From: Cycas panzhihuaensis
Taxonomy: Eukaryota > Cycadophyta
NCBI GenBank assembly: GCA_023213395.1
Contig: CM041465.1
Location: forward strand, 174,165,741-174,229,740
Direction: 5' to 3'
Length of the DNA: 64,000 nt
Shown: in pieces, positions 1-11,604 of the stretch
Numbering within the stretch: the stretch's first letter is position 1
How the letters are laid out: the number at the start of each line of letters is the position of its first letter
The notes under the pieces: generated by a model
What the model saw: the letters and a program-made list of their open reading frames with translations, nothing else
Told to the model about the DNA's origin: nothing
Database searches by the model: none
Position numbers and translations under genes: made by a program

Positions 1-903
1 TTTTTTTTAAATAAAAGAGGTGGATACTAAAGTGAAATAATGTGTAGAATTCAAAAATCTATTAATGATTTAGACAAGATATTTGAAATTACTATGATGT
101 CAGTTCTATAATACAAGCTGGTATTATTATGTTGTAAGATTTGTTATTATTACTATAATCTAAAGTTATATGGTTTGATACTATTACTTGTGATGCAAAT
201 ATTTCATAGATTTTACCCTTTTCTAAAAGTACAATAGTCTTAGTAGTCTTGTACTAGGTTTGGAAGTACTTAAGATTTAATAGCACAATGTACCTAGTTC
301 TATAGGCCCTTTAATAAACTTTCTAGTTATTATTATCACCTAACCCAATCTCTAAGAGTACTAACTATGGAGGAAATATATATATATATATATATATATA
401 ACTATGATAATTGTGTTGGGGTGTTCATGAGGCATAACTTCCTAATACTAACTGCTTATTAATATACTATAGAGGATAGGCAACCTATAGTTTACTTATT
501 CGAGGTAAGGTAGAAGAGCTTATAAGGGTTCTCTCATATATCAAAAGCTATGTGGAGGATCAATCCCATAGCTAGGCTTTATTTAAGGCTTATGTAAGTA
601 GTGCTATCTACTTTGCTTCACATATTGCCATATACCTATATATGCTTGGTTGAAAATAATAGATACTTATGATGTTTAAAGACCCTTAATAGAGGGTCTC
701 TACATATAACTAGAGGACATTGGGGGAAGGGAACTTATTGCCCACTTGTAGCTGATTGTAGAATTTTTAGAAGATAATAATAACAAAGAAAATTAGAAAA
801 AAAAGTGGAAGAGGGTTTCCTAAATTTCACCAAGGAAAGAAAAAAATTCCCAAATTTTTTCACTTATCCTATTAATTTATTTTTTTGGTGGATATGTAGC
901 TTA
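1..903 (-). other. Internal (leader) region of a truncated LTR element
   Basis: This stretch lies on the internal side of the primer-binding site at 904-915, so it should be the leader, and perhaps the start of gag, of a minus-strand LTR element that continues beyond the left window edge. I see no domain in either strand. A short (AT)n run sits at about 375-401. No open frame of useful length is present. The assignment rests only on the adjacent PBS and LTR. Confidence 0.35.
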
Positions 904-915
904 GTTTTGATACCA
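904..915 (-). other. Primer-binding site, tRNA-iMet type (decayed)
   Basis: On the minus strand the bases read TGGTATCAAAAC, close to the plant initiator-Met PBS TGGTATCAGAGC. It directly abuts an LTR-like sequence at 917-1244, the geometry expected for minus-strand DNA priming in a Ty1/copia or Ty3/gypsy element. Confidence 0.55.
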
Positions 916-916
916 C

Positions 917-1244
917 GTAGAATGAGCTTACTCTAATATCTCTCCTAACTTGAGCACTTAAACCAAAAAAATGAATTATATTACAATCCTTTATTATAAT
1001 ATGGAGAATGGATTACAAAGAAGAGCTCACAAGATCATTAAAGAGCATGAAAAGAAAACTAAAATGGGAATCAAAATACAACATCTTTAAAAAATGATAA
1101 GACTCAACAACCTTTTCTTTATAATAAGTTAGCCTTAAATAGGCAAGAGAGGCCTCTTTGTATATGATACCATTAGTGGGAAAAAGGATGCCAATTTCTA
1201 TTGGTGGATATAAGTAGACTATACACAAAGATTAATGGTTAACA
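917..1244 (-). repeat. 5' LTR of a minus-strand retrotransposon
   Basis: On the minus strand this roughly 330-bp segment starts TGTTAACC, holds a TATA-like CTATTTAAGG, then a pyrimidine-rich stretch and AATAAAGG before ending next to the PBS at 904-915. The order (U3, TATA, polyadenylation-like signal, U5, PBS) is that of a plant LTR. The partner LTR would lie outside the window, so no target-site duplication can be checked. A short minus-strand open frame inside it is chance. Confidence 0.5.
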
Positions 1245-4200
1245 CTAACCGTTAAGTTCTCTTTATTGTATTTGCTAGATTAATCGTTTTTGCTTAGTGA
1301 AGAGTGGTTATGTAATGAAAGCTATGTACTTTGTGTCTCTTATTTTAGTTTTAGTTTAAATTAGCTTAACATTTTACTTTTCATAAGAGTGTACTAACAC
1401 TTGCTTATTATTCTAGTATATAGATATATGACTATTTAGTCGATGATGATTTTGACCATGGTTAGTGGCTATAGAAAATTTCCACCTAAGCTTGATAGAC
1501 TAAAGAAAAGCTTTTTTGTAGCTCTACAAACACTTCTTGCTCTCATTCTGCTTTTGTTTACAATAATACTCTGCTTAGCTTACTTTGTTTGATGCTTTTC
1601 TCATCAAAAATATTGTTCTTCTATGCATTTACCCCCATCTTATTATGATTTTGGTCTATCTAACCTTAAATTTTGCTCATCCTAGTTTGATTTTCATCTA
1701 TCCCACTCTAATTTCTGCCTCTTTATGAATTTTAAAATCCTTGTGGTACTGCAAAGTTCATCATGGTATTGCAGAGCATAACTTCTCGATCCTATGATAA
1801 ACTTAATGGGATGAATATTTTCACTTTCAAAAATTATTAGCCCATAGTTGTGTATTTATAGTGTCGAACTACAAATTACATATAAAGGTCATGGGTTAGC
1901 CATGGGTTTCATCCAAACCATTGGCTAATTAATGTTTTGGTATTAATTGACACTAAAACTATAGGTCTTTTTCCCATGGTTTTTTAGCAAACTATGAGTC
2001 CAAAACCATGGGCCTTGCTTCTTCTGTTTGCTTATTTATATCCTTCTTATTTGATGAAATAGGAGGCTAAAATCTATAATGTTATGTTGTTAAAATTTTT
2101 GTAGACTTTTAATGCTTTCACACTTACTTGATAGTTTTTATCCTTAGCTTGGAGACTAATAACTAGCAATTGTTGGAGCTCACTTTAATTAGAGATGCAC
2201 ACCATAGACATCTCTCATCGATCAAGAGTTGGGGCAACACCCTTCACACTCCTTCTCTTTTTCAATTGTAAATTCTTTTTTAGTTTATAATTGTTTTATG
2301 TATTTATCCATCTGTTTTTTGTTCAATACTTTATATGTTTTACTTTTCCCTTATGTGAGTGTCTTACAGGAGGGAACAAAGGCTAACTATCATCCATTGA
2401 GCTTAGAATATAGTGACAACCCTTCCAATTTTAGGGATCTATTTACTTCAACTTATTATTAGCTTTAAATAGTTGTTTCATTTTAGTTTACAACTTCTTT
2501 TAGTTGTTAAACTTTAGCTTTTTATTACATGTACTAATTTGATAGGTGGAGGAGTGCTTTAACTTATTATCATATAGGTTAAAGGCTTTTAGAGTAAATT
2601 AGAGACCCCTCTGTCTCCCCCACTCTTCTCATTAAAAGATAGTGCCTAATGTGTAGCTAGAGTATTACCTAAATTTTGTTAATATTATCAAAAGGTATGA
2701 CCCAAAAAGGTGTGTCTTAGATTTATTTTCATGCATTTTAATTTATCATCAATGAATTTTTTTTATCATCACTCAATCTAGTAAGTAAAAATGCTATCAA
2801 TTTTTTCCTAGGAAGTTTATTAATTGATGCATGTAACTAACCTTGTTTCAAGTTACTTGGTGCCTTTGATTTTGTGAGGCTTTACATCTTTAAAGGTTTA
2901 TAGAAATATTTAGAGCGAATCCCAAGTTTTCTCCTCAAAATCCTTGATTTATGGATTTCATTTCAAAATGAGAAGGCTCTAAGTTGCATCTTCTATTTTT
3001 GATTTCCATTCCAAGAGAAAAATGAGGAGAATGTTAATTGTAAGTTTATCATATCTGCTTACTTCTCCTCTCATCCTTGCATGTAGTTAGTTCAATTTCA
3101 AATGAAAAAAACATTAAAAAACTAGAAAAAGTAAAGGAATGTTGCATTACATTATATGTTTGCTTGTCCTTTGTGTATATGTATGTATGTGTTGCGAAGG
3201 CTAGAATAGAGTGGAGATTCATACTTGTTACAAGTCCTTAAATCTATGGGGCCAATAAACTCTTTGTTTTAAGCTAGTTTTATGCTATTTGCATAGAATC
3301 ATAAGAGAATCTTAGTTGCATCATTAGTTTTATTATTTGATTCTTTTAGTCTATCTTAGGTTAGGGTTTATTCTTTTTCCAAAAAGGGGGATCCATTACT
3401 TTTCTACTCGAGTCTCATCTCTGGATGAAAGAGGTGGTCTTATGTATTTAAGCAGATTGAATCATTTGATTCATGTTCTCAATGGGTTAATAGGGGGCAT
3501 CTATCTTCACCATACTCACGCATGAGGTATTAATAGCTAAGTGGACCTCATTTGCTTCCTTCAGAGAAATGACTTCTTCTGTTTTCATCTCATAGAGCAA
3601 GAGGTTCATTAGAATTAAATGTAAGTATTATTATACTCTCTCATACTTGTAGGAGTTAGATCATTGGTATTTACAAGTACCCACCATCTTATCCATAAGT
3701 GGATACATCCTATGGTATTAACTCCTTTAGACCTCTCACTCTAGTTAGTCCTTTCTCTTTTCTACTAGATTGAGTCCATCAAATTAAAGTTGGTTAGGAG
3801 TGAAGTTTATGATAGGTCAATCTTACTTTTGGGGGGATTAATTATGTAGGTTAGGCATATAGAAGTAGTTACATTTATGCACATATATCTTAACAACTCC
3901 CTTACACTCTAAGGGCTTTTATAAAGTGTTGTTTGGTTCTTTCGAGGACAAACACTATTAGATAGATTCATTTCATCTCAATACTTTTAATTTATTAATA
4001 GTCTACTCTCTCAGTTATTTTATGCATTTCTTCTTCATTTACTTACTTGTATCACTTATCTGATTAGATAAGTATTTCTTTTCTTTCTTTTAGATCTTTC
4101 TCCCTTTCTTCCTTTTTTCTCTTTTTGCACATTGCACATACTTATATATTACCCCTTTTAGCTTAAAACACAAATGCCTTTTGATTCCACACATGCATAC

Positions 4201-4904
4201 ATAAGATGCGTGAATTCCCTCGCGGGGGGTATATGCTTGTGCCCTTCTTAAATCAGATCCCCTTTGTCCTTTGAGTTTGTTTATAGGTTGTGTTGTCCAT
4301 CCTCCCCTCTCGCTTACTACACATTTAACATGTCATGCATAAATAAAGGTAGTACCCACTATAAAGTTAATTCATTCTCAAAATAAACCATAATAGGCTA
4401 TAACACTTTCTAAGGTAGCAAGAGCTATCTTTAGAGTAACAAAAGTGGGTTAATAAGATTCAATCTTTTGACTTAGAGATAACTTATAATAATAAGAGGT
4501 TGAATGTAATTACTAATTTATTATCTTAGAAACATGAGGATGGCCCTCAACTTTATGCCATCAACATGGTTAATCTAGGTTAGATCTTAAATGTTTAATC
4601 CAAGTATGTAAAGACCCCCATATGTGGAAATTAATATTGCATATAAAAAGAGGGAGATTAGAGAAGTATAAATTTAAAAAATAACAGTATCCACTACAAG
4701 GGAAAGATCTTCCTCACGTCTAACTCCATATTCTATAAACATATATAGAAAGAAAGATACTTATTATAAAAGAATAGGATATGTAAAGCTTTTTTAGGAC
4801 ATACCTAAAGATTAAACAATTATTCTTATGTAAGTGAATAAAAAACAATATGCACAAATTTATAGTTGAATGTCCCACATACCAAATAAATAAGTATGAG
4901 AATA
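1245..4904. other. Unresolved AT-rich DNA, no recognisable gene
   Basis: Both strands carry only short open frames without recognisable motifs. Two foldback structures lie at 1859-2012 (listed separately). Scattered G-runs around 3830 and 4228 resemble polypurine tracts, but I could not pair LTRs around them. It is probably decayed retrotransposon DNA. Confidence 0.4.
1859..2012. repeat. Two adjacent foldbacks (MITE-like hairpins)
   Basis: TAGTGTC at 1859-1865 is repeated inverted as GACACTA at 1949-1955, enclosing a tighter hairpin with 14-bp arms at 1896-1909 and 1915-1928 (two mismatches, 5-base loop). Just downstream, CCCATGGTTTT at 1973-1983 pairs perfectly with AAAACCATGGG at 2002-2012. 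The cluster resembles a small foldback or MITE remnant. No clear target-site duplication was found. Confidence 0.4.
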
Positions 4905-5945
4905 TATATCTACTAGGGCTCTTACAACCATTGCCAATACCAAAGTAAAAGTAACAAATCATTATCATGGACTTTATGATAGGTCTTCCAAGATCTAAAG
5001 GTAAGTATTACATTGATGGACATATTAGCCACTTATAAGGTATAATAGATTACATAAGTGTTTATAAAGATGATCAATTGATTGCATAACTATGAAAGTC
5101 TATTATTAGTGGCCATGACCTGAGATTCATGAGACATTTTTGATAAGAAATATTTTCTCAAGTAGATGCCACCTTATAAATAAGCACAAGTCACTACCCC
5201 CAAATAGATGGCCAAATTAAGGTGGCAAATAAATGCTTAGAAGGATATCTAAAAGGGTTTATTTTAGACAAACAAAATTCATGGGTTAAATAACTGCATT
5301 TGGCTAAAGTATAATATAATACCACTTATTATTTCTTAATAGGGATATTATTCCTTAAGGTACTACATAGATATGGGCTAGTGTAAATTAACGACTAAGC
5401 ATAAACATATTCAAGAGTCCCAATTATACACGGATACTTCTAAAAGTCATAGGAGATAATAAGAGTTTTGAAGAAACAATTGATGAAGAATCATAATATA
5501 ATAAAAAAACATACAAGTAGATACATGATAAAATAATAATTTTAAATAGGTGGTTAGGTATATGTAAGGTTATAACCCTGTAAACAAGTATTATTAAAAG
5601 AGATAAGAAAGGAAGAGCATATCCCAATATATTATGGATAATATAAAATCAAACATCAGTTATAAGAGGTGGCATTGTCTTAGACTTGCTAAATATATTG
5701 ATATACATAATGTATTATATATATCACGCTTAAAGGAAAAAAAAAATTAAGAGAACATACTACATATTAAACTAAGGTTGCAATCTTAGATAAGGAGGAT
5801 AAATTCATTCTCCTCTTAGAATCCATTACAACAAAATGAAGGAACACTTTAATCTTTAAGATTATTAATGATACCTCATAAAATGGAAACATAATAATGC
5901 TTCATAGGAGTTAGAAACTATTGTGCAAAGGCTTATAAAATTAGA
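4905..5945 (+). pseudogene. Ty3/gypsy chromovirus integrase plus chromodomain, broken
   Basis: Conceptual translation across frames gives an integrase core. An LQPLPIP stretch (~4920) is followed by MDF..GLPRSKGKY (~4977-5015, first catalytic Asp kept). The second-Asp region (~5111) reads SGHDLRF, where SDRDLRF would be expected. Then come YPQ.DGQ (~5200), a CLEGYLKG stretch and WVK.LHLAKV.YNTTYY (~5280). The C-terminal IHNVLYISRLKE is at ~5700-5738. At ~5880-5940 follows YLIKWKHNNAS.ELETIVQRLIKLE, a chromodomain with its Trp codon turned to TAG. The third catalytic residue, expected Glu in the TE(V)VN motif, is Lys (5219-5221, GAG to AAG). Integrase inserts element DNA; a terminal chromodomain targets chromatin in chromoviruses. 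Several stops and at least two frameshifts show it is dead. RT and gag were not found upstream, so this is a fragment. Confidence 0.8.
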
Positions 5946-7327
5946 GACTTAATGCTTTATGGACATATCTATTATATGTTTGTGCCTCTTAATGGACTAA
6001 GGCATATTTAAAAATAAGAAGATATTTATTATTTTGTAATTATGGTATTGAAATAAATGTAATTAGTTTTTGAAACACAACTCATGGTTTAGATATTCTC
6101 AATGTCTTTAAAATGAGTGATCATGGGACCCAAATAAATCTCTATGAGAAACTTATGCTAGTTTAAAGGTTGTAGTTTTAAATATGGAATATTAAGGGTT
6201 GATTTTGCTTTTAAATATTAATTATTTTAGGGTCAACCCTAGCCTAAAATAATATGTGATTTAGATATATGGCTATATATGAGGTGCAAACGAATTATTT
6301 AGAAGATTTAGTTTTTGGAATTAATTTTTCCTCTTATTTCCTTCGAGATGACATTCTATTTTTTAAAGCTAACTTACCTTAAAGAGAGATAATTATTAGA
6401 GAAGGTATTATATTATCTTATGGAAGTATTATAATATAGATAAGTTTCATTATCAGATACTATTTCCCCTTGTTAAGAACCTATAATATCTCTTATTATT
6501 TTATCCATTTATTTATTACCATATTTGTTATCATTTCAATACCTTTCTTTTCAACATAATTTGGAGTTGTCATTGGTATTCTATTATTTTAAACTTTTGA
6601 TATCTAATAGTACTTGAGTGTTTTTGTTATTTGAATCATTAGATGGCCTTGAGAAATTATTATAAGTGGTATGAGGGCATGATCTTGGCCAATTAGGATT
6701 TATATCAAAGACATAAAATTTCAAGGGTGTAAATGACTATAATTAGGAAATTTAAGTTTATGGTTAAGACAAACATACTTATGTTATAAAATATAAGTGG
6801 CTATAGTATATACTCTGAAATAAAATTATGAAAGTTATAATGGTGTCAACCTCGACCTATTATCAACCATCATCTACAAGCCTAAAAATCAACTACTTCA
6901 ACTTCTTTGGACTATTACAAGGTCTACGACTATTTGATTAATCTTAAATCTTTTTTGATTTAGTGCACTTTGAGGATGTTTTCTATTAGAAGTTGTTTTA
7001 TTTAGATTGAATTTTATGGTCAAAGATTATAAATAATTTAGTAATAGGTACTATTAATATCTCCAAAACCCTTAATTTTTTAAAATTAATTTTAAGAGGG
7101 TACTATAAAAGCTAAAGCTCTCTAAATCACCTTAAAATGGACCCATTGGAATTGTTCTTTAATCCTCTTTCGATCAAAAGGTTTACATTTAGTTTCTATG
7201 GTTATGATATAGGCTATTGTAATTCTAATAGTGAAGGTCCATTTTGCACATAATAAATTTTTTTAAATTTTGCTTAAAAAGTTTTGTCATACCATTATTC
7301 TAGATTTAAATAAAACTATTATTAACC
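5946..7327. other. Unresolved; possibly 3' end of the chromovirus remnant
   Basis: No coding sequence is recognisable. The first part follows directly on the chromodomain and may be the 3' UTR and LTR of that element, but no second LTR copy was seen. A 16-bp perfect palindrome TTAAAATTAATTTTAA lies at 7080-7095 and a TATA-like CTATAAAAG near 7102. Confidence 0.35.
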
Positions 7328-7414
7328 ATGTTTAAATGTACTAATGAAGAGATCAATGGAATAAGAAGAGAGCTTGGTTTTACAGTAGTAAAATTAAGAA
7401 AAAGGGAAGAACAA
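7328..7414 (+). pseudogene. Unidentified coding remnant, 5' part (split by insertion)
   Basis: From the ATG at 7328 an open frame runs to the insertion point of the gag-only LTR element at 7415, ending ...KREEQ. Removing the element and one copy of its 5-bp target duplication continues the same frame at 11608 (HEIVYIVTK...). The peptide is charged and lysine/glutamate-rich, and I do not recognise its family. The continuity across the insertion is the main evidence that this was once coding, perhaps part of an older retroelement. Confidence 0.4.
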
Positions 7415-7733
7415 TGTAATGACCCCACACTATATATAATAGAGTATAAGGTTAAGGGTTAAGGAGGATAAGAATATGGGACTACATGTAATAGAGTAGA
7501 AGGTTAAGGGTTAAGGAGGATAAGAATATGGGATTGGGTACCTTAGCAGCAAAATAATATAATAATGTGTGGCCCTCTTATAAATAGGGCATCCCCCATC
7601 GCATGTAAGACAAAGCTAGATATATTTGAATACAATCTATTAGGGTTTGCTTTGGCGCCCCTTTTGGTGATCTGTTCTGCACTTTTGCTTCTTTCTCCTT
7701 TGCTCTTGTGGTTACAAGAGTTGGCCTGTAACA
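7415..7733 (+). repeat. 5' LTR of the gag-only element
   Basis: It starts TGTAATGACCCC and ends GTAACA. The U3 region contains a tandem pair of a ~53-bp unit that includes GGTTAAGGGTTAAGGAGGAT, followed by a TATA box. It matches 11292-11604 nearly throughout; the main gap is about six bases around 7655. Confidence 0.9.
7579..7586 (+). promoter_or_regulatory. TATA box of the gag-only element LTR
   Basis: TATAAATA lies about 155 bp before the LTR end in a CTTATAAATAGG context, the usual position for the U3/R promoter of a plant LTR. It is kept in the 3' LTR as TATAAATA followed by TGG. Confidence 0.6.
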
Positions 7734-7735
7734 GG

Positions 7736-7747
7736 TGGTATTAGAGC
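7736..7747 (+). other. Primer-binding site, tRNA-iMet
   Basis: TGGTATTAGAGC begins two bases after the 5' LTR end. It differs from the plant initiator-Met PBS by one C->T change. Confidence 0.85.
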
Positions 7748-10170
7748 TAGCTTTGATCCATATCAGAGCCAGAGAAGGACAAACTCTTTTCCTCCCTCCT
7801 AGTTTGTTGCATATGCAAAAGAGTAATCCTTGTTAAAGGGTTTACTCAGTCCAAGATCCAGTGGTTCTACCTATTTGGTAGAAGCACCTCTCATCTTCTG
7901 CTCTCCTAATGATCCCAGGAATGTTGGGAGATGCATTCAATTTTTGAATTTCCTATGATGTGTTCAATGTGCTTCTAAGTTACTTATGTTAAATGTGAAA
8001 GATCATCGATGCGCCTTTGTGAAGCACCCATTTGAATCGTGTTTTTGTCTGACCTGTTGTTGCCTCGGTCTATAGTACTATTGGGAAATGCTCCCCGATG
8101 AATCACAACCTTGGATTTGGCAGTGATTTACTCCACTCAGTTTTTATTATCAAACGTTACTGTGGCAATTTATCTACATAATCCTTTGTGCCATGCCGTG
8201 GAGAGAGCACTCTGAATACTGAGTATTGTTACATCATTTACATCTAGTAGATTGTTGAGCCTCTCGAGGTAGAAGTGTTAACAATTCAATACGTGGACAA
8301 ACCCTTGATTGATCTCTGTGGTGAATGAATCCTCTGACTGCCTGCGTGACCGCCTCTATCTCTGGTGAAATTCGAAGTGAGAAACTCTACTATGCAAGTG
8401 TACGTGGTTAATAATTTGTCGACCTGCATTATGATGGCACTTCAACCAAGTAGTCAACCAAGCTTACTATCAGTCATAAGTTCTTATCTATGGGCGTGAC
8501 TGCATAGGTTCTTATCTTCAATCTGCCTGTAGTCAATAGATACGTCGCCCTGTTGTTAGGCATCATTGTCGTTGGAGGTACTAGATCACTCATTGTTTTC
8601 ACAGGATCCATTGATGAGAGGACCACTCATGGTTCATCTCCTCTCACATTTGAAGATCTAATCTTTTGAAAATGATTATCGGTTCGTATAAGTGAAGACC
8701 CAAACTGAAGGCATTACCACAGCTACCATTAAGCCTATTTCTTGTGTGGAACGGACTTCCGCCATCACCCAGCTTGGGAAGCCTATGTCACCATGCTGTA
8801 GTTGATTGACTCGTGAAGACTATATATTACCAGTTGTTTATCGTGGCTCTGCTATGCTGTGATCTTAGCAGTGAAGATCAAGACTGTTGAATCAATGATC
8901 CTGCCTCCACTTAAAACTCAAAGCCATAGAAGAAGACTGCAATCGACCAAGGAAAATATCTCTAGAGGCGACTCCGTGGAAAACATTGTCAACTGAATCA
9001 CTGCATCACTAGATATGTGTGCCGGTGGATATGCATCTCACGTTGCAAATACCTTGCATATAACTACACCAAGCCGGTGATCGAGCTCGCTTAGATATCA
9101 TTCGAAGAATGCAAACACAAAACGGTGATTCAAAGACGAGCAAAAATATAGCAAACCCTAATGTGATGGATACATAAAGTGACTTTGTATCTCTTATATC
9201 AAATTGATATTAAATTAATTTGGATGTCACAACATCCCAAGTCAGGGAAATACACAAGCTCTACTAATTGTAATGGCTAATTTGCCCCGTAGACGCAGGT
9301 CGATGATTACCCAGAGTTGTCATTTAGCGGCTATATTTGAAACATCATGCACTACTAATTGTAATGGCTAATTTGCCCAGTAGACGCAGGTCGATGATTA
9401 CCCAGAGTTGTCATTTAGCGGCTATATTTGAAACATCATGCACTATTATAGTAAGTTTAGGCAAGCTTGGTAATAAGTAGGGCACCTCCTAATTTGAGTA
9501 CCTCTGTAGGTTGAGATTGCAGATGGAAGTGCTAAATCATTGAGCCGCTAGTGAAAAAAAAAGCACGCAGGCCATCTATTGAGTGATGAATAATATTCCG
9601 TTAAATTATTATTTTGGAGCAGTAGGAATGATGATCTTCAAAAATTTGATACCTGATTTTATAGAAATTGGGTCACATGCGTATGGATTCGCATTAACGT
9701 GAATACTTTACATATTCAACATTGGGTAAATTTTATTTTGAAAATATTAAGTTACATTGAAATCTTCTTTCAAATCCATAGAGTATTTTTTAAACGGCCA
9801 TGTATAGTTACCAAGTGACTTAGTTCTTTTTGAAAAGAGGAGTTTAAAAGGGTTTTATAATAAGTTTATACTTATTTGTACTCTTTTTGTCATATCTTCC
9901 TCATATGGACTTAGACTTCAGTTCCATCATATTCATCAGGTTCTTTGGTTCGAGAGCTTCAATTTAAACTATTACATGATATGTTTTAGACAATTTTTGT
10001 AATAGATATTAATAGTTGAAGTGGAGTCTTATGGTTTATATCTTTTGGTTGTTTTGGCTTGTATGCCATTGATCTTGAGGCCATAATATTAAGGGGGCCA
10101 ACTGGCTATAGACACCCCCTAAAAATAAAAAAAAAAAAAAAAAAGAAGAAAGAAGAAAAACGAGGGACAA
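7748..10170 (+). other. Long non-coding leader of the gag-only element
   Basis: About 2.4 kb between PBS and gag has no frame longer than about 60 codons. The part from 7750 to 9440 is visibly richer in G+C and in CpG than almost everything else in the window, while 9450-10170 returns to AT-rich sequence. A 91-bp tandem duplication sits at 9261-9443. Near its end (10098-10122) is CAACTGGCTATAGACACCCC, also found upstream of gag in the gypsy element at 60800. No captured gene could be recognised. Confidence 0.6.
9261..9443 (+). repeat. 91-bp tandem duplication
   Basis: The copies at 9261-9351 and 9352-9442 differ at essentially one position (CCCCGT versus CCCAGT). Such near identity implies a recent duplication within the leader of the gag-only element. 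Confidence 0.9.
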
Positions 10171-11193
10171 ATGGACCCAAGGCCTGATAGGAAATTACTT
10201 GCATCATATAAGAAATATGGTCTTCTTGATTGGTATTATGATTATGAATAATTTTTTTTCGACTACAATGATGACTTCAACCTCGTTTACTTCGGGATGG
10301 ATAGTGATATTCAACTTCATGATTGGGTTGCCACTCTAGAACAGTTCTTTGACAACTATTCTACAGTTTACTACTTCAAGTAGGACTATGTAAAAGTTAT
10401 ATTTGCTATGTTGTTTTTGTAATGGGATCTCTGTCGAATGATTTGGGATTAGTGTCTCTCACACCCAGATCTAGATTGGGCATCTTTTAAGATGGAACTT
10501 CAAAGAGAAACATGAGCCTGTCTGGCCATTGAAGCTACCACAAAAGAAGATACACAAGACCAAGACATTGGGGTGCAAGATGAAGTCGTTTTACAATACC
10601 AGGATCACTTGAATGACGAAGAATATGGGATCAAGCTACCTTATTTTAAGCTTGATAGTTCTATCTTCTTTGATGATTGGCTTGCATCCATGCTTGCATA
10701 CTTTGAAGAATATGACTTGATTGAATACCATAAGCTTTGCCTAGGTGTTCAACAATTGGAAGGCTCCCTTCAATCATGGGCACGTGAGTGGTGCCAAAAC
10801 ACTTACAGGCCAACTTGGGACCTCTTCACCTTTGTACTTCGTTAGCATATTGAAGTGCACATTCCTAACCAGAGCACCCATCTAGAAAGAGAGGCCAAAC
10901 ATGAGGAAACAAAAGAAGATGAGGTAAATTTTACTTTGGATCAGCATGATGAAAACCCTCTACTTGAGGGTGTAAACATCAAGTTATCTCCATCAGCATT
11001 AATATTACAGGAGCATTTGGGTTCTTATGTTTGTGGAAACCTATATTATTACACTATGAACCCACATGTCTTTGGTTTTTATAGTCAAACGAATGACTCT
11101 GTTTTCGAGACGACATCACCATCTACGTGGACTTATGCATCTTTGTTGGACACCAACATCTTCTACAGTGGTATCTCTTCACCATCACCTTGA
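10171..11193 (+). pseudogene. Gag-like protein with two tandem gag domains, nonsense-mutated
   Basis: One frame of 340 codons runs from the ATG at 10171 to the TGA at 11191. It has no frameshift but six internal stops (10249, 10381, 10420, 10450, 10513, 10843), each explainable by one C->T or G->A change. Residues ~36-110 (YFGMDSDI..HDWVATLEQFF) and ~150-225 (YFKLDSSI..DDWLASMLAYFEEYD..W) align with each other and with the retrotransposon gag (capsid) domain. The YF..D...DW....F core and the tryptophan-rich region are repeated. The C-terminal third is acidic, then Ser/Thr/Tyr-rich, with no zinc knuckle. Gag would form the virus-like particle that packages element RNA. A tandem gag duplication in one ORF is unusual. 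The start was chosen as the first in-frame ATG after the poly-purine leader. Confidence 0.7.
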
Positions 11194-11278
11194 TCAAACC
11201 ATTGCCTATGACATATTGGCAGCGGCAGGTGGTGGACACATATATCTGTATTAGGATGCTTTGAGGGCAAAGCATCTT

Positions 11279-11291
11279 AGGGGAGAGGGCA
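11279..11291 (+). other. Polypurine tract of the gag-only element
   Basis: AGGGGAGAGGGCA lies directly before the TG of the 3' LTR at 11292, the expected site of plus-strand DNA priming. Confidence 0.75.
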
Positions 11292-11604
11292 TGTAATGAC
11301 CCCACACTATATGTAATAGAGTATAAGGTTAAGGGTTAAGGAGGATAAGAATATGGGACTACATATAATAGAGTAGAAGGTTAAGGGTTAAGGAGGATAA
11401 GAATATGTGATTGGGTAGCTTAGCTGCAAAATAATATAATAATGTGTGGCCCTCTTATAAATATGGCATCCCCCATCGTATGTAAGACAAAGTTAGATAT
11501 ATTTGAATACAATCTATTAGGGTTAGTGCCCCTTTTGGTGATCTGTTTTGCACTTTTGCTTCTTTCTCCTTTGCTCTCATGGTTACAAGAGTTGGCCTAT
11601 AATA
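11292..11604 (+). repeat. 3' LTR of the gag-only element
   Basis: A direct copy of 7415-7733 starting TGTAATGACC. Its last bases read CTATAATA where the 5' copy has CTGTAACA, so the terminal CA is lost by a C->T change. It is followed by the AACAA target duplication. Confidence 0.9.

Larger units (their letters stand above)
7415..11604 (+). mobile_element. Gag-only LTR retrotransposon (TR-GAG-like), complete
   Basis: The element is bounded by direct LTRs (7415-7733 and 11292-11604) and flanked by a perfect 5-bp target-site duplication AACAA (7410-7414, 11605-11609). A PBS (7736-7747) follows the 5' LTR and a purine-rich tract (11279-11291) precedes the 3' LTR. The only coding region is a gag-like ORF at 10171-11193; no protease, RT or integrase was found. 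This matches the published class of plant terminal-repeat retrotransposons with a GAG domain, which must borrow polymerase from autonomous partners. By eye the LTRs differ at about 14 positions plus one short indel, so it is younger than its surroundings. It interrupts an older coding remnant. Confidence 0.85.

Noticed and set aside
7437-7540. Telomere-like GGTTAAGGGTTAAGG repeats
   Set aside because: They are a tandem pair in the U3 of the gag-only element and occur again in its 3' LTR; the unit is not the plant telomere repeat TTTAGGG.
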